Part shown: piece after piece, positions 1 to 6,563 of the stretch
How the letters are laid out: every line of letters starts with the position of its first letter
Position numbering within the stretch: position 1 is the stretch's first letter
Source of the DNA: an uncultured Ruminococcus sp.
Lineage (GTDB): Bacteria; Bacillota; Clostridia; Oscillospirales; Acutalibacteraceae
Assembly: GCA_902797525.1 (NCBI GenBank)
Contig: CADBSZ010000218.1
Span: forward strand, 1 to 7,259
Direction of reading: 5' to 3'
Length of the DNA stretch: 7,259 nt
Notes under the pieces: generated by a model
The model's input: the letters and a program-made list of their open reading frames with translations, nothing else
What the model was told of the DNA's origin: nothing
The model's database searches: none
Program-made: the position numbers and the translations under genes

Positions 1-654
1 ATCGCCCGTCCCGACAGCGTTATCGACGGCGTCAGCGTGCACACCGCGCGCCTGAAGGCCGGCGAGCTGCTATTCAAGGAATATCCCATCGAGGCTGATA
101 TGGTCTGCGGCGTTCCTGACTCGGGCATTATCGCCGCCGAGGGCTATGCGCGCGCCTCGGGCATTCCTTACGGCATGGGCTTTATGAAGAATAAGTTTCT
201 CGGCAGAAACGCCGGAACCGGAATGGACAAGAAAAAGCGTTTGCTCCACACCAAGCTCACCGCGCTGAAGTCAAACGTCGAGGGCAAGCGCATTGTCGTC
301 ATCGACGACTCCATCGTGCGCGGACAAACCTCACAGCACATCGTTACGCTTCTGCGCAATGCGGGCGCGAAGGAAATCCACATGCTGATCAGCTCGCCGC
401 CCTTTGTGGAGCCGTGCTATTTCGGCACCGACATCAGCGACAAAGAAAACCTCATCGCCAACAAAATGACGATTGAGGAAATCCGCAGGGAAATCGGCGC
501 GGACACGCTGGGATATCTGAGTATTGAAAGCCTGCACAAAACCGTTGAGGGCGTCAACATCGACCTCTGCGACGGCTGCTTCACCAAGCAGTTCAGCGCC
601 GAGGTGCCCACCACCTTCTTTGTCGATAAATACGCTACAAAGATTCATAAATAA
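1..654 (+). CDS. purF: Amidophosphoribosyltransferase, C-terminal part (5' end outside window)
   Basis: PurF catalyses the first committed step of purine synthesis, making 5-phosphoribosylamine from PRPP and glutamine. Only the last 217 codons are present. The frame is open from base 1, beginning with the typical ARPDSVIDG stretch, so the GTG at 37 is internal and not a start. The fragment is the phosphoribosyltransferase domain. The PRPP-binding motif [13 protein letters not shown] lies at 295-333; the usual form is RGTTS, so Q here is a small departure. A cysteine at 415-417 (PCYFGTD) and a CxxC pair at 568-570 and 577-579 (LCDGCF) match three of the four ligands of the [4Fe-4S] cluster in Bacillus-type PurF, so this is probably an iron-sulfur PurF; the fourth ligand would be upstream. 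The N-terminal glutaminase domain is not visible. purM follows after 19 bp. Confidence 0.96.
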   Translation: MARPDSVIDGVSVHTARLKAGELLFKEYPIEADMVCGVPDSGIIAAEGYARASGIPYGMGFMKNKFLGRNAGTGMDKKKRLLHTKLTALKSNVEGKRIVVIDDSIVRGQTSQHIVTLLRNAGAKEIHMLISSPPFVEPCYFGTDISDKENLIANKMTIEEIRREIGADTLGYLSIESLHKTVEGVNIDLCDGCFTKQFSAEVPTTFFVDKYATKIHK

Positions 655-662
655 TACATTAC

Positions 663-667
663 GGAGG
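663..667 (+). promoter_or_regulatory. Ribosome binding site of purM
   Basis: GGAGG with a 6-base spacer to the ATG at 674. This site fixes the purM start. The same frame is open further upstream to 524, but that extension runs through the end of purF and has no such signal. Confidence 0.85.
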
Positions 668-673
668 AATTTT

Positions 674-1708
674 ATGGAAAGCTTTTCTGAAAGTTACAAG
701 GCGGCAGGCGTAGACATCACCGCCGGCTACAAAAGCGTGGAGCTGATGAAAAAGCATGTTGCGCGCACCAACATTCCCGGCGTAGTTTCGGGAATCGGCG
801 GCTTCGGCGGCTTGTTCGCGCCCGATTTTAAGGGCATGGAGGAGCCGGTTTTAATCAGCGGCACCGACGGCGTCGGCACCAAAATCAAGCTGGCATTTTT
901 GCTTGACAAGCACAACACCATCGGCATCGACTCCGTTGCCATGTGCGTCAACGACGTCATTTGCTGCGGCGCCAAGCCCCTGTTCTTTCTCGACTATATC
1001 GCCATCGGTAAAAACATTCCCGAAAAGGTCGCTTCTATCGTCGAGGGTATCGCCGAGGGCTGCGTTCAGTCAGGCTGCGCCTTAATCGGCGGCGAAACCG
1101 CCGAGCACCCCGGACTCATGCCCGAGGACGAATACGATGTGGCAGGCTTCTGCGTAGGCCTTGCCGACAAGCCGAAAATGATTGACGGCTCCAAATTAAA
1201 GGCAGGCGACGTGCTGCTCGGTCTGCGCTCCTCCGGCGTGCATTCCAACGGCTTTTCGCTCGTCAGAAAAATTTTTGATATTAATGAAACCACCATTCAC
1301 AACACCTATCCCGAGCTTGACAAGCCCCTCGGTGAAGCGCTGCTCACGCCCACCAAAATCTATGTTAAGCCCATTCTCGCTCTGATGGAGCAGGTGGAGG
1401 TCAAGGCGGTGTCCCACATTACGGGCGGCGGCTTTTACGAGAATATTCCGCGAATGCTCACCGACGGACTTTCCGCTAAGATTATCAAGGACGCGATTCC
1501 CGTGCTTCCCGTTTTCAAGCTCATGCAGCGAGTTGGCAACATCAGCGAGCACGATATGTTCAACACCTTCAACATGGGCGTCGGCATGGTCGTTGCGGTT
1601 TCAAAGGATGAGGCCGACAAGGCGCTTAATGTCTTGAAGGACAACGGCGAGGACGCGGTTGTTCTCGGCGAAGTGATTGAGGGCAGCGAAGGAGTTGTGT
1701 TCGCCTAA
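674..1708 (+). CDS. purM: Phosphoribosylformylglycinamidine cyclo-ligase (AIR synthetase)
   Basis: PurM uses ATP to close the imidazole ring, turning formylglycinamidine ribonucleotide (FGAM) into aminoimidazole ribonucleotide (AIR). The 344-residue product is full length for the family (about 345 residues). Family landmarks are present: [12 protein letters not shown] at residues 8-19, GTDGVGTK at 63-70, the [12 protein letters not shown] stretch near 91-102, and [11 protein letters not shown] at 139-149, the last belonging to the nucleotide-binding part of the PurM/PurL fold. The ATG at 674 was chosen because it follows a strong GGAGG and gives the canonical N-terminus. The stop TAA at 1706-1708 shares its last base with the purN start, which suggests translational coupling. 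Gene order F-M-N is the same as in Bacillus pur operons. Nothing looks broken. Confidence 0.98.
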   Translation: MESFSESYKAAGVDITAGYKSVELMKKHVARTNIPGVVSGIGGFGGLFAPDFKGMEEPVLISGTDGVGTKIKLAFLLDKHNTIGIDSVAMCVNDVICCGAKPLFFLDYIAIGKNIPEKVASIVEGIAEGCVQSGCALIGGETAEHPGLMPEDEYDVAGFCVGLADKPKMIDGSKLKAGDVLLGLRSSGVHSNGFSLVRKIFDINETTIHNTYPELDKPLGEALLTPTKIYVKPILALMEQVEVKAVSHITGGGFYENIPRMLTDGLSAKIIKDAIPVLPVFKLMQRVGNISEHDMFNTFNMGVGMVVAVSKDEADKALNVLKDNGEDAVVLGEVIEGSEGVVFA

Positions 1709-2334
1709 TGAAAAACATTGTTGTTTTGGTTTCGGGCGGCGGCACCAATCTGCAGGCGCTCATCGACGCGCAAAAGAGGGGAGAGCTGGCCGCCGGCAAC
1801 ATCACCTGCGTCATTTCCTCCACCCCCAACGCCTACGCGCTGACGCGCGCCGCCGATAACGGTATTTCCACCGAGGTTATCCGCCGCAGGGATTTTTCGT
1901 CCTTTGACGAATACGACGAGGCGCTCACACAGCTTTTGCAGAGCAAAAACGCCGACGTTATTGTGCTGGCAGGCTTTATGACCATTCTCGGCAAAAAGGT
2001 GATTTCCGCCTTTGAAAACCGCATTATCAACATTCACCCGGCGCTCATTCCGTCCTTTTGCGGCGAGGGCTACTACGGCCTGCGCGTGCACGAGGAGGCG
2101 CTGAAAAAGGGCGTCAAGGTGACGGGCGCAACCGCGCATTTCGTCAACGAGGTGTGCGACGGCGGCCCCATCATCATTCAAAAAGCCGTTGAAGTGCAAA
2201 ACGGCGATACTCCCGAAATTCTCCAGAAAAGAGTGATGGAGCAGGCGGAGTGGAAAATTCTTCCCAGAGCCGTCGCGCTTTTCTGCGAAGATAAAATAAA
2301 AGTAATCGGCAACAAAACAGAAATTCTCGACTAG
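1708..2334 (+). CDS. purN: Phosphoribosylglycinamide formyltransferase (GAR transformylase 1)
   Basis: PurN transfers a formyl group from 10-formyltetrahydrofolate to glycinamide ribonucleotide (GAR), giving FGAR. The 208-residue product is normal for the family. The N-terminal substrate loop reads VLVSGGGTNLQAL (residues 6-18; usually SGxGSN). The catalytic triad of the family is visible as N108 and H110 in INIHPALIPSF and D151 in VCDGGPII. The start ATG overlaps the purM stop in a TAATG arrangement. An AAGGAG at 1689-1694 inside purM could serve as its ribosome binding site, though the spacer of 13 bases is long, so re-initiation from purM translation probably contributes. The stop TAG at 2332-2334 overlaps the ribosome binding site of the next gene. 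Use of PurN implies folate-dependent formylation at this step rather than the formate-dependent PurT route. Confidence 0.97.
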   Translation: MKNIVVLVSGGGTNLQALIDAQKRGELAAGNITCVISSTPNAYALTRAADNGISTEVIRRRDFSSFDEYDEALTQLLQSKNADVIVLAGFMTILGKKVISAFENRIINIHPALIPSFCGEGYYGLRVHEEALKKGVKVTGATAHFVNEVCDGGPIIIQKAVEVQNGDTPEILQKRVMEQAEWKILPRAVALFCEDKIKVIGNKTEILD

Positions 2335-2338
2335 GAGG
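2333..2338 (+). promoter_or_regulatory. Ribosome binding site of the purO-like gene
   Basis: AGGAGG, a perfect Shine-Dalgarno core, with a 5-base spacer to the ATG at 2344. Its first two bases are the last two bases of the purN stop codon TAG, so translation of the two genes is tightly packed. Confidence 0.85.
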
Positions 2339-2343
2339 AAATT

Positions 2344-3060
2344 ATGAAAGCGGTATCACTCACAAAAGAAATCGCCTCCACCACCTATCCCGGCAGAGGC
2401 ATCGTGCTCGGCAGAACCGCCGACGGCACCAAGGCGGTCATCGCCTACTTTATCATGGGCAGAAGCGAAAACAGCCGCAACCGCGTTTTCGTTGAAACCG
2501 GGGACGGTATCAAAACCGAGGCGTTCGACCCCTCCAAGCTGGTTGACCCCTCGCTGATTATCTATGCGCCCGTTCGCGTGCTCGGCAACAAAACCATCGT
2601 CACCAACGGCGACCAAACCGACACCGTTTATGATTTAATGAATCAGCAGCTCACCTTTGAGCAGGCGTTGCGCACCCGCGAGTTCGAGCCGGACGCGCCC
2701 AACTACACACCCCGAATTTCGGGTATTGTCAAGTGCAGCGACGGCAAAATGAACTACGCCATGTCCATCCTCAAAAGCGCCGACGGCAACCCCGAGTGCT
2801 GCGAGCGTTACACCTTCTCCTATGACGCGCCTTTGGCAGGTATGGGCAGATTCATCCACACCTACATGGGCGACGGCAATCCGCTCCCCAGCTTTGAGGG
2901 CGAGCCGACCTTGGTCGAAATCGGCAGCGACGATATTGATACGTTCGCCGAAAACGTTTGGAACGCGCTTAACGAGGACAACAAGGTGTCTCTCTTTGTG
3001 CGTTACATTGACATCGCCACCGGCAAGGCGGAATCCAGAATTATCAATAAACATCAATAA
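2344..3060 (+). CDS. purO: IMP cyclohydrolase, PurO family (non-PurH type)
   Basis: Best read as an IMP cyclohydrolase of the PurO family (IMP_cyclohyd, first characterised in methanogenic archaea), which closes the purine ring of FAICAR to give IMP. The 238-residue product is a little longer than archaeal PurO (about 200). From recalled archaeal PurO sequences I match YPGRGIVLGRT (15-25), GRSENSRNR (39-47), the KTIVTNGDQTD segment (83-93) and YTPRI (121-125). These correspond to the GR..VVG.T, SRS..NR, SNG..TD and TPRI blocks of the family. The archaeal enzyme has an Ntn-hydrolase-like fold unrelated to the MGS-like cyclohydrolase domain of bacterial PurH. Context supports the call strongly: the next gene is a PurH lacking exactly the cyclohydrolase domain. 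No signal peptide or membrane segment is seen, so the protein is cytosolic. Function is inferred from family and context; catalytic residues were not verified. Confidence 0.87.
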   Translation: MKAVSLTKEIASTTYPGRGIVLGRTADGTKAVIAYFIMGRSENSRNRVFVETGDGIKTEAFDPSKLVDPSLIIYAPVRVLGNKTIVTNGDQTDTVYDLMNQQLTFEQALRTREFEPDAPNYTPRISGIVKCSDGKMNYAMSILKSADGNPECCERYTFSYDAPLAGMGRFIHTYMGDGNPLPSFEGEPTLVEIGSDDIDTFAENVWNALNEDNKVSLFVRYIDIATGKAESRIINKHQ

Positions 3061-3062
3061 TA

Positions 3063-3078
3063 CCGCATTTCTCTGCGG
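3063..3078 (+). other. Small hairpin between purO and purH
   Basis: CCGCA (3063-3067) can pair with TGCGG (3074-3078) around a 6-base loop. The following bases are purine-rich (AAGATAAAG), not a T run, so this is not an intrinsic terminator. It sits 3 bp past the purO stop in the longest gap (61 bp) of the operon. It could slow exonucleases or be a processing site; no function can be shown. Confidence 0.35.
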
Positions 3079-3121
3079 AAGATAAAGTAATCAAAACACA
3101 ATACAGAAAGGGACGATACCG

Positions 3122-4300
3122 ATGAATGAATTAGCACTCAAATACGGCTGCAACCCCAATCAAAAGCCCTCCAGAATTTTTATGCAGGACGGCAAGGATT
3201 TACCCGTTGAAGTTCTTAACGGCAAGCCCGGCTACATCAACTTTCTCGACGCGTTCAACTCTTGGCAGCTGGTGCGCGAGCTGAAGGCGGCAACCGGACT
3301 TCCCGCGGCGGCTTCCTTTAAGCACGTCAGCCCTGCCGGCGCGGCGGTTGCGACCGAGCTTTCCGACACACTCAAAAAGATTTATTTCGTAGACGACCTT
3401 GAGCTTTCTCCGATTGCCTCCGCCTACGCCATGGCGCGCGGTGCGGACAGAATGTCCTCCTACGGCGACTGGGTGGCGCTTTCCGACGTCTGCGACGTTC
3501 AAACCGCAAAGCTGTTGCAGCGCGAGGTTTCCGACGGCATTATCGCACCCGGCTATACCCCCGAGGCGCTCGAGGTGCTCAAAACAAAGCGTAAAGGTAC
3601 CTACAACGTTGTCAAAATCGATCCCGACTATGTTCCGGCTCCCGTCGAGCACAAGGATGTGTTCGGCATCACCTTTGAGCAGGGCAGAAACGAGCTGAAA
3701 ATCGACGAAGAGATGCTCATGCAGAACATCGTCACCAAAAACAAAGAGCTCAGCGAGGACGCAAAGCGCGACCTGCTGATTGCGCTCATCACCCTCAAAT
3801 ACACCCAGTCCAACTCCGTATGTTACGCCAAGGGCGGACAGGCAATCGGCGTCGGCGCAGGTCAGCAGTCGCGTATTCACTGCACCCGTCTTGCCGGCAA
3901 CAAGGCTGACATTTGGTACCTCAGACAGCATCCGAAGGTAATGAACCTGCCGTTTGTCGACAACATCCGCCGTCCCGACCGCGACAACACCATCGATGTT
4001 TACATCTCCGATGATTACGAGGACGTTCTTGCCGACGGCGTTTGGGAGCAGTTTTTTAAGACCAAGCCCGAACCCCTCACCAAAGAGGAAAAGAAGGCGT
4101 GGCTTGCCACCTTCAGCGGCGTATCTCTCGGCTCCGACGCGTTCTTCCCGTTCGGCGACAACATCGAGCGCGCGAAGCGTTCCGGCGTTGAATTTGTTGC
4201 GCAGCCCGGCGGCTCCATTCGCGACGACAACGTTATCGACACCTGCGATAAATACAACATGACCATGTGCTTTACCGGCATCCGTCTGTTCCACCACTAA
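3122..4300 (+). CDS. purH: AICAR transformylase, stand-alone (PurH without cyclohydrolase domain)
   Basis: Catalyses formyl transfer from 10-formyltetrahydrofolate to AICAR, giving FAICAR, the penultimate step of IMP synthesis. The 392-residue product corresponds to only the C-terminal transformylase part of bifunctional PurH (usually 510-590 residues). It begins directly with LALKYGCNPNQ (4-14), the family's transformylase start. Catalytic residues are visible: K67-H68 in SFKHVSPAGAA (equivalent to K266-H267 of human ATIC) and N231 in KYTQSNSVCYA (equivalent to N431). SDAFFPF (338-344), PGGSIRD (362-368) and a C-terminal RLFHH are also present. The preceding bases hold another gene and a ribosome binding site (AAAGGGA at 3107-3113, 8-base spacer), so the missing domain is a true absence and not a frameshift. 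The lost activity is presumably supplied by the PurO-family protein encoded just upstream. The sequence resembles the eukaryotic transformylase unusually closely in several motifs. Confidence 0.96.
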   Translation: MNELALKYGCNPNQKPSRIFMQDGKDLPVEVLNGKPGYINFLDAFNSWQLVRELKAATGLPAAASFKHVSPAGAAVATELSDTLKKIYFVDDLELSPIASAYAMARGADRMSSYGDWVALSDVCDVQTAKLLQREVSDGIIAPGYTPEALEVLKTKRKGTYNVVKIDPDYVPAPVEHKDVFGITFEQGRNELKIDEEMLMQNIVTKNKELSEDAKRDLLIALITLKYTQSNSVCYAKGGQAIGVGAGQQSRIHCTRLAGNKADIWYLRQHPKVMNLPFVDNIRRPDRDNTIDVYISDDYEDVLADGVWEQFFKTKPEPLTKEEKKAWLATFSGVSLGSDAFFPFGDNIERAKRSGVEFVAQPGGSIRDDNVIDTCDKYNMTMCFTGIRLFHH

Positions 4301-4318
4301 TTGACGGCGCGCAGCTTT

Positions 4319-4324
4319 AAGAGG
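4319..4324 (+). promoter_or_regulatory. Ribosome binding site of purD
   Basis: AAGAGG lies 7 bases before the ATG at 4332 and 4 bases before the ATG at 4329. The spacing favours the second of the two adjacent ATGs. Confidence 0.6.
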
Positions 4325-4331
4325 TATCATG

Positions 4332-5597
4332 ATGAAAATATTAATGATTGGCTCCGGCGGCAGAGAGCACGCGCTCATCAAAAAGCTGCTCGAAAGCCCC
4401 AAATGCGAAAAGCTCTATTGCGCGCCCGGTAACGGCGGCATTTCGCGCGACGCGGAAATCGTCAACATCGGCGTCATGGACAAGGAAAACATGGTCAAAT
4501 TCGCGCAGGAAAAGGCCGTTGATTTGGTTTTTGTTGCGCCTGACGATCCGCTTGCCGACGGCATGGTCGACGCGTTTCAGGCGGCAGGCATCCGCGCGTT
4601 CGGTCCCAATGCCAACGCTGCGATTATCGAAGCAAGCAAGGTTTTTTCCAAAAACCTGATGAAAAAATACGGCATTCCCACCGCCAAATACGAGGTGTTT
4701 GACGATCCCGAAAAGGCGATTGCCTATGTAAAAGCCGAAAACACCACGCCCGTCGTCGTTAAGGCGGACGGTCTGGCGCTCGGCAAGGGCGTCATCATCG
4801 CGCAGACCATCGACGAGGCGGTTGCCGCGATTAAGTCCATCATGGAGGACAAGCAGTTCGGCGATTCCGGCAACAACATCGTCATTGAGGAGTTCCTCAC
4901 CGGTCCCGAGGTGTCCGTTCTCGCGTTCACCGACGGCAAGTGCGTCAAGCCCATGGTCAGCTCCAAGGACCACAAGCGCGCTTATGATAACGACGAGGGA
5001 CTCAACACCGGCGGTATGGGCACCATCAGCCCCAATCCGTACTACACCGACGCGCTCGCCGACGAGTGCATGAAGACTATCTTTGTGCCCACCATCGAAG
5101 CCATGAACAAAGAGGGCAGACCGTTCAAGGGTTGTCTGTACTTCGGTTTGATGATGACGCCCAACGGTCCCAAGGTGATTGAGTACAACGCCCGTTTCGG
5201 CGATCCCGAGGCACAGGTGGTGCTGCCCAGACTGAAAACCGATTTGGTTGACATCTGCGAGGCGGTTATCAACGAAAAGCTCGGCGACCTTGACATCGAG
5301 TGGTACGACGGCGCGGCGGCTTGCGTTGTCATGGCGAGCGGCGGCTACCCCGTTTCCTACAAAAAAGGAATTGAAATGACAGGGCTCGATGAAAACGGTC
5401 AGGTGGACGGCGCGATTGTTTATCACGCAGGCACCAAGTACGAGAATGGCAAGTTCTACACCAACGGCGGCCGTGTTCTCGGCGTTACCGCCAAGGCGCC
5501 CACGCTTGACGAAGCGCTTGAAAAAGCTTACGCCGCTGTCAAAAAAATCCATTTTGACGGCGCGCACTACCGCACTGACATCGGACGCACAAAATAA
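4332..5597 (+). CDS. purD: Phosphoribosylamine--glycine ligase (GAR synthetase)
   Basis: PurD is an ATP-grasp ligase that joins glycine to phosphoribosylamine, the unstable product of PurF, to give GAR. The 421-residue product is full length. The N-domain starts with the signature IGSGGREHA (6-14). The ATP-grasp region shows PVVVKADGLALGKGV (140-154), VIEEFLTGPEVSV (184-196) and LNTGGMGTISP (224-234), followed further on by the metal-binding stretch IEYNARFGDPEAQ. Two ATGs are adjacent (4329 and 4332). The second is preferred because it gives 7-base spacing to AAGAGG and the usual MKxLxIG N-terminus; the other adds one methionine. It is the last gene of the operon, 31 bp after purH, and is followed by a strong terminator. 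Position at the end, after purH, matches Bacillus. The product is soluble and cytosolic, with no oddities seen. Confidence 0.98.
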   Translation: MKILMIGSGGREHALIKKLLESPKCEKLYCAPGNGGISRDAEIVNIGVMDKENMVKFAQEKAVDLVFVAPDDPLADGMVDAFQAAGIRAFGPNANAAIIEASKVFSKNLMKKYGIPTAKYEVFDDPEKAIAYVKAENTTPVVVKADGLALGKGVIIAQTIDEAVAAIKSIMEDKQFGDSGNNIVIEEFLTGPEVSVLAFTDGKCVKPMVSSKDHKRAYDNDEGLNTGGMGTISPNPYYTDALADECMKTIFVPTIEAMNKEGRPFKGCLYFGLMMTPNGPKVIEYNARFGDPEAQVVLPRLKTDLVDICEAVINEKLGDLDIEWYDGAAACVVMASGGYPVSYKKGIEMTGLDENGQVDGAIVYHAGTKYENGKFYTNGGRVLGVTAKAPTLDEALEKAYAAVKKIHFDGAHYRTDIGRTK

Positions 5598-5604
5598 CAA
5601 TTAA

Positions 5605-5647
5605 CAAAAAATAGGGGAGAAGTCTTTTTACGGACTTCTCCCTTTTT
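5605..5647. terminator. Bidirectional intrinsic terminator between purD and spo0A
   Basis: A perfect 10-bp stem, GGGAGAAGTC (5615-5624) with GACTTCTCCC (5633-5642), closes an 8-base loop. On the + strand it is followed by TTTTT (5643-5647), ending the pur operon. On the - strand the stem is followed by a T run formed by the A-rich stretch at 5606-5613, so it also ends the convergent spo0A transcript. The hairpin lies entirely within the 57-bp gap between the two stop codons. Confidence 0.93.
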
Positions 5648-5654
5648 GTGTTGT

Positions 5655-6422
5655 TTAGCTTGCGTTTTTAATCTGCAAACGCAGTCTGTCGGCTATCATA
5701 GCGATAAATTCGCTGTTGGTGGGCTTTCCTCTGTCATTGTGAATCGTGTATCCGAAGTACGAATTAAGCACGTCAATGTCGCCGCGATCCCAGGCAACCT
5801 CAATCGCGTGGCGAATGGCGCGCTCCACGCGCGACGAGGTGGTTTCATACTTCTTTGCTACCGATGGATACAGCTGCTTTGTCACCGCATTGATAATCTC
5901 GGGATGTTCCACCGACATAATAATCGAGTCGCGCAGATAGTGATAACCCTTGATGTGAGCCGGAACGCCGATTTCGTGCAGAATTTCCGTCACCTTCAAT
6001 TCAATGCCGAACGCGTCAATGCTGATTGGCATGCGGAACAGCTTGTCGGTTTTCTTGTTCAAGGCAACCACATGCTCGCACAGCTGCTCCACATCATAGG
6101 GCTTGAGCATAAAGTAGCTCGCGCCGGCGTTCATAATCTCGCGCTCCAGCACCGCGCTGTGGAAGGACGAGAACACCAAAAACAACGGCTGCTTGCAGTT
6201 TTGACGTTTGATACTGCGCATAACGCCGATGGCGTCCAGCCGCGTCATAAACGACTCCATGAACACCACGTCCGGCTCCTCCTGTTTAATGCGGCTGCAA
6301 AGCTCCTCGCCGTCCTTTGAGCAGAAAGCAACAGAAATATTAAAATTTGTAAACATTTCAAGGTTTTCGTTATCAAATTCGGCTGCGTCCTCGGTAATAA
6401 TCATTTTAATGCTATTGTCCAT
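5655..6422 (-). CDS. spo0A: Sporulation master regulator Spo0A with atypical receiver domain
   Basis: Spo0A is the response regulator that commits Firmicutes to sporulation. The 255-residue product (B. subtilis, 267) has a receiver domain (about 1-120), a short linker and a C-terminal DNA-binding domain (about 140-255). The DNA-binding half is nearly canonical: [14 protein letters not shown] (147-160), the recognition-helix region [18 protein letters not shown] (194-211) and [10 protein letters not shown] (233-242). The receiver has drifted. The phosphorylated aspartate (D56 in B. subtilis) is E56, encoded GAG at 6255-6257, in [10 protein letters not shown]. The acidic pocket is E11-D12, the Thr position is S85, and Lys (K107, LKPYD) is kept. 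The start ATG at 6422 follows GGGAG at 6431-6435. ATG at 6437 and TTG at 6440 are in frame but lack a ribosome binding site. It lies downstream of spoIVB, the standard order. Identity is certain; signalling mode is uncertain. Confidence 0.97.
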   Translation of the reverse strand: MDNSIKMIITEDAAEFDNENLEMFTNFNISVAFCSKDGEELCSRIKQEEPDVVFMESFMTRLDAIGVMRSIKRQNCKQPLFLVFSSFHSAVLEREIMNAGASYFMLKPYDVEQLCEHVVALNKKTDKLFRMPISIDAFGIELKVTEILHEIGVPAHIKGYHYLRDSIIMSVEHPEIINAVTKQLYPSVAKKYETTSSRVERAIRHAIEVAWDRGDIDVLNSYFGYTIHNDRGKPTNSEFIAMIADRLRLQIKNAS

Positions 6423-6430
6423 GACTCTGT

Positions 6431-6435
6431 CTCCC
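6431..6435 (-). promoter_or_regulatory. Ribosome binding site of spo0A
   Basis: Read on the - strand, GGGAG is followed by an 8-base spacer and the ATG at 6422-6420. It favours this start over the upstream in-frame ATG (6437) and TTG (6440), and makes the protein begin MDNSIKMII, aligning with Bacillus Spo0A. Confidence 0.65.
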
Positions 6436-6458
6436 ATCAATTTTTTTATTGTGAGATA

Positions 6459-6487
6459 ATATTACCACAAAATGGCAAAGATGGCAA
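6459..6487 (-). promoter_or_regulatory. Probable SigA-type promoter of spo0A
   Basis: On the - strand, TTGCCA (6487-6482, -35) and TAATAT (6464-6459, -10) are separated by 17 bp, with TGG just before the -10 as an extended element. Transcription would begin near 6452, leaving a leader of about 30 bases that includes the ribosome binding site. Upstream is a very AT-rich stretch that could act as an UP element. The -35 overlaps one copy of a 9-bp tandem repeat (ATGGCAAAG/ATGGCAATA on the + strand, 6472-6489). No convincing SigH promoter was found. Confidence 0.6.
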
Positions 6488-6533
6488 TAGTTTCCAAATA
6501 AATTTTTTTAAAAACTTAAAATATTTTTTTGTC

Positions 6534-6559
6534 CAAAAAACCGAAAACTCAAAAAACCG
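6534..6559. repeat. Direct repeat CAAAAAACCG in the spoIVB-spo0A gap
   Basis: Two identical 10-bp copies, at 6534-6543 and 6550-6559, start 16 bp apart. They lie in a 70-bp AT-rich stretch (6490-6560) with further A and T tracts at 6502-6514 and 6524-6530. The pattern may bend DNA upstream of the spo0A promoter or mark a protein-binding site; simple sequence bias could also explain it. Confidence 0.35.
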
Positions 6560-6563
6560 CAAT

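Noticed and set aside
524..673. Longer N-terminus for PurM
   Set aside because: The extension reads through the end of purF in another frame, has low-complexity Ser/Pro/Thr composition, and lacks a ribosome binding site. GGAGG before 674 gives the canonical start.
3008..3013. Perfect TTGACA inside the end of the purO-like gene
   Set aside because: There is no acceptable -10 at 16-18 bp (GAATCC or AATCCA at those positions), so it is not supported as an internal promoter for purH.
4301..4330. TTGACG - 18 bp - TATCAT, resembling a SigA promoter before purD
   Set aside because: The -10 would overlap the purD start codon, so transcription would begin inside the gene without a ribosome binding site. 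It is most likely a chance match within the operon.
3200..4402. 400-codon open frame on the - strand opposite purH
   Set aside because: It is a shadow of purH: GC-rich third positions keep the opposite frame open. It runs through the purH-purD gap, has no ribosome binding site that I can see, and its product matches nothing I recognise.
4341..5600. 419-codon open frame on the - strand opposite purD
   Set aside because: Same shadow effect, covering almost exactly the purD gene. purD has clear family motifs along its full length.
5646..6320. 224-codon open frame on the + strand opposite spo0A
   Set aside because: It starts in the terminator T run and covers the spo0A coding region. spo0A is unambiguous on the other strand.
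6423..6440. Six extra N-terminal residues for Spo0A from TTG at 6440 or ATG at 6437
   Set aside because: There is no ribosome binding site before either codon. GGGAG at 6431-6435 serves the ATG at 6422, which also aligns with the Bacillus N-terminus.
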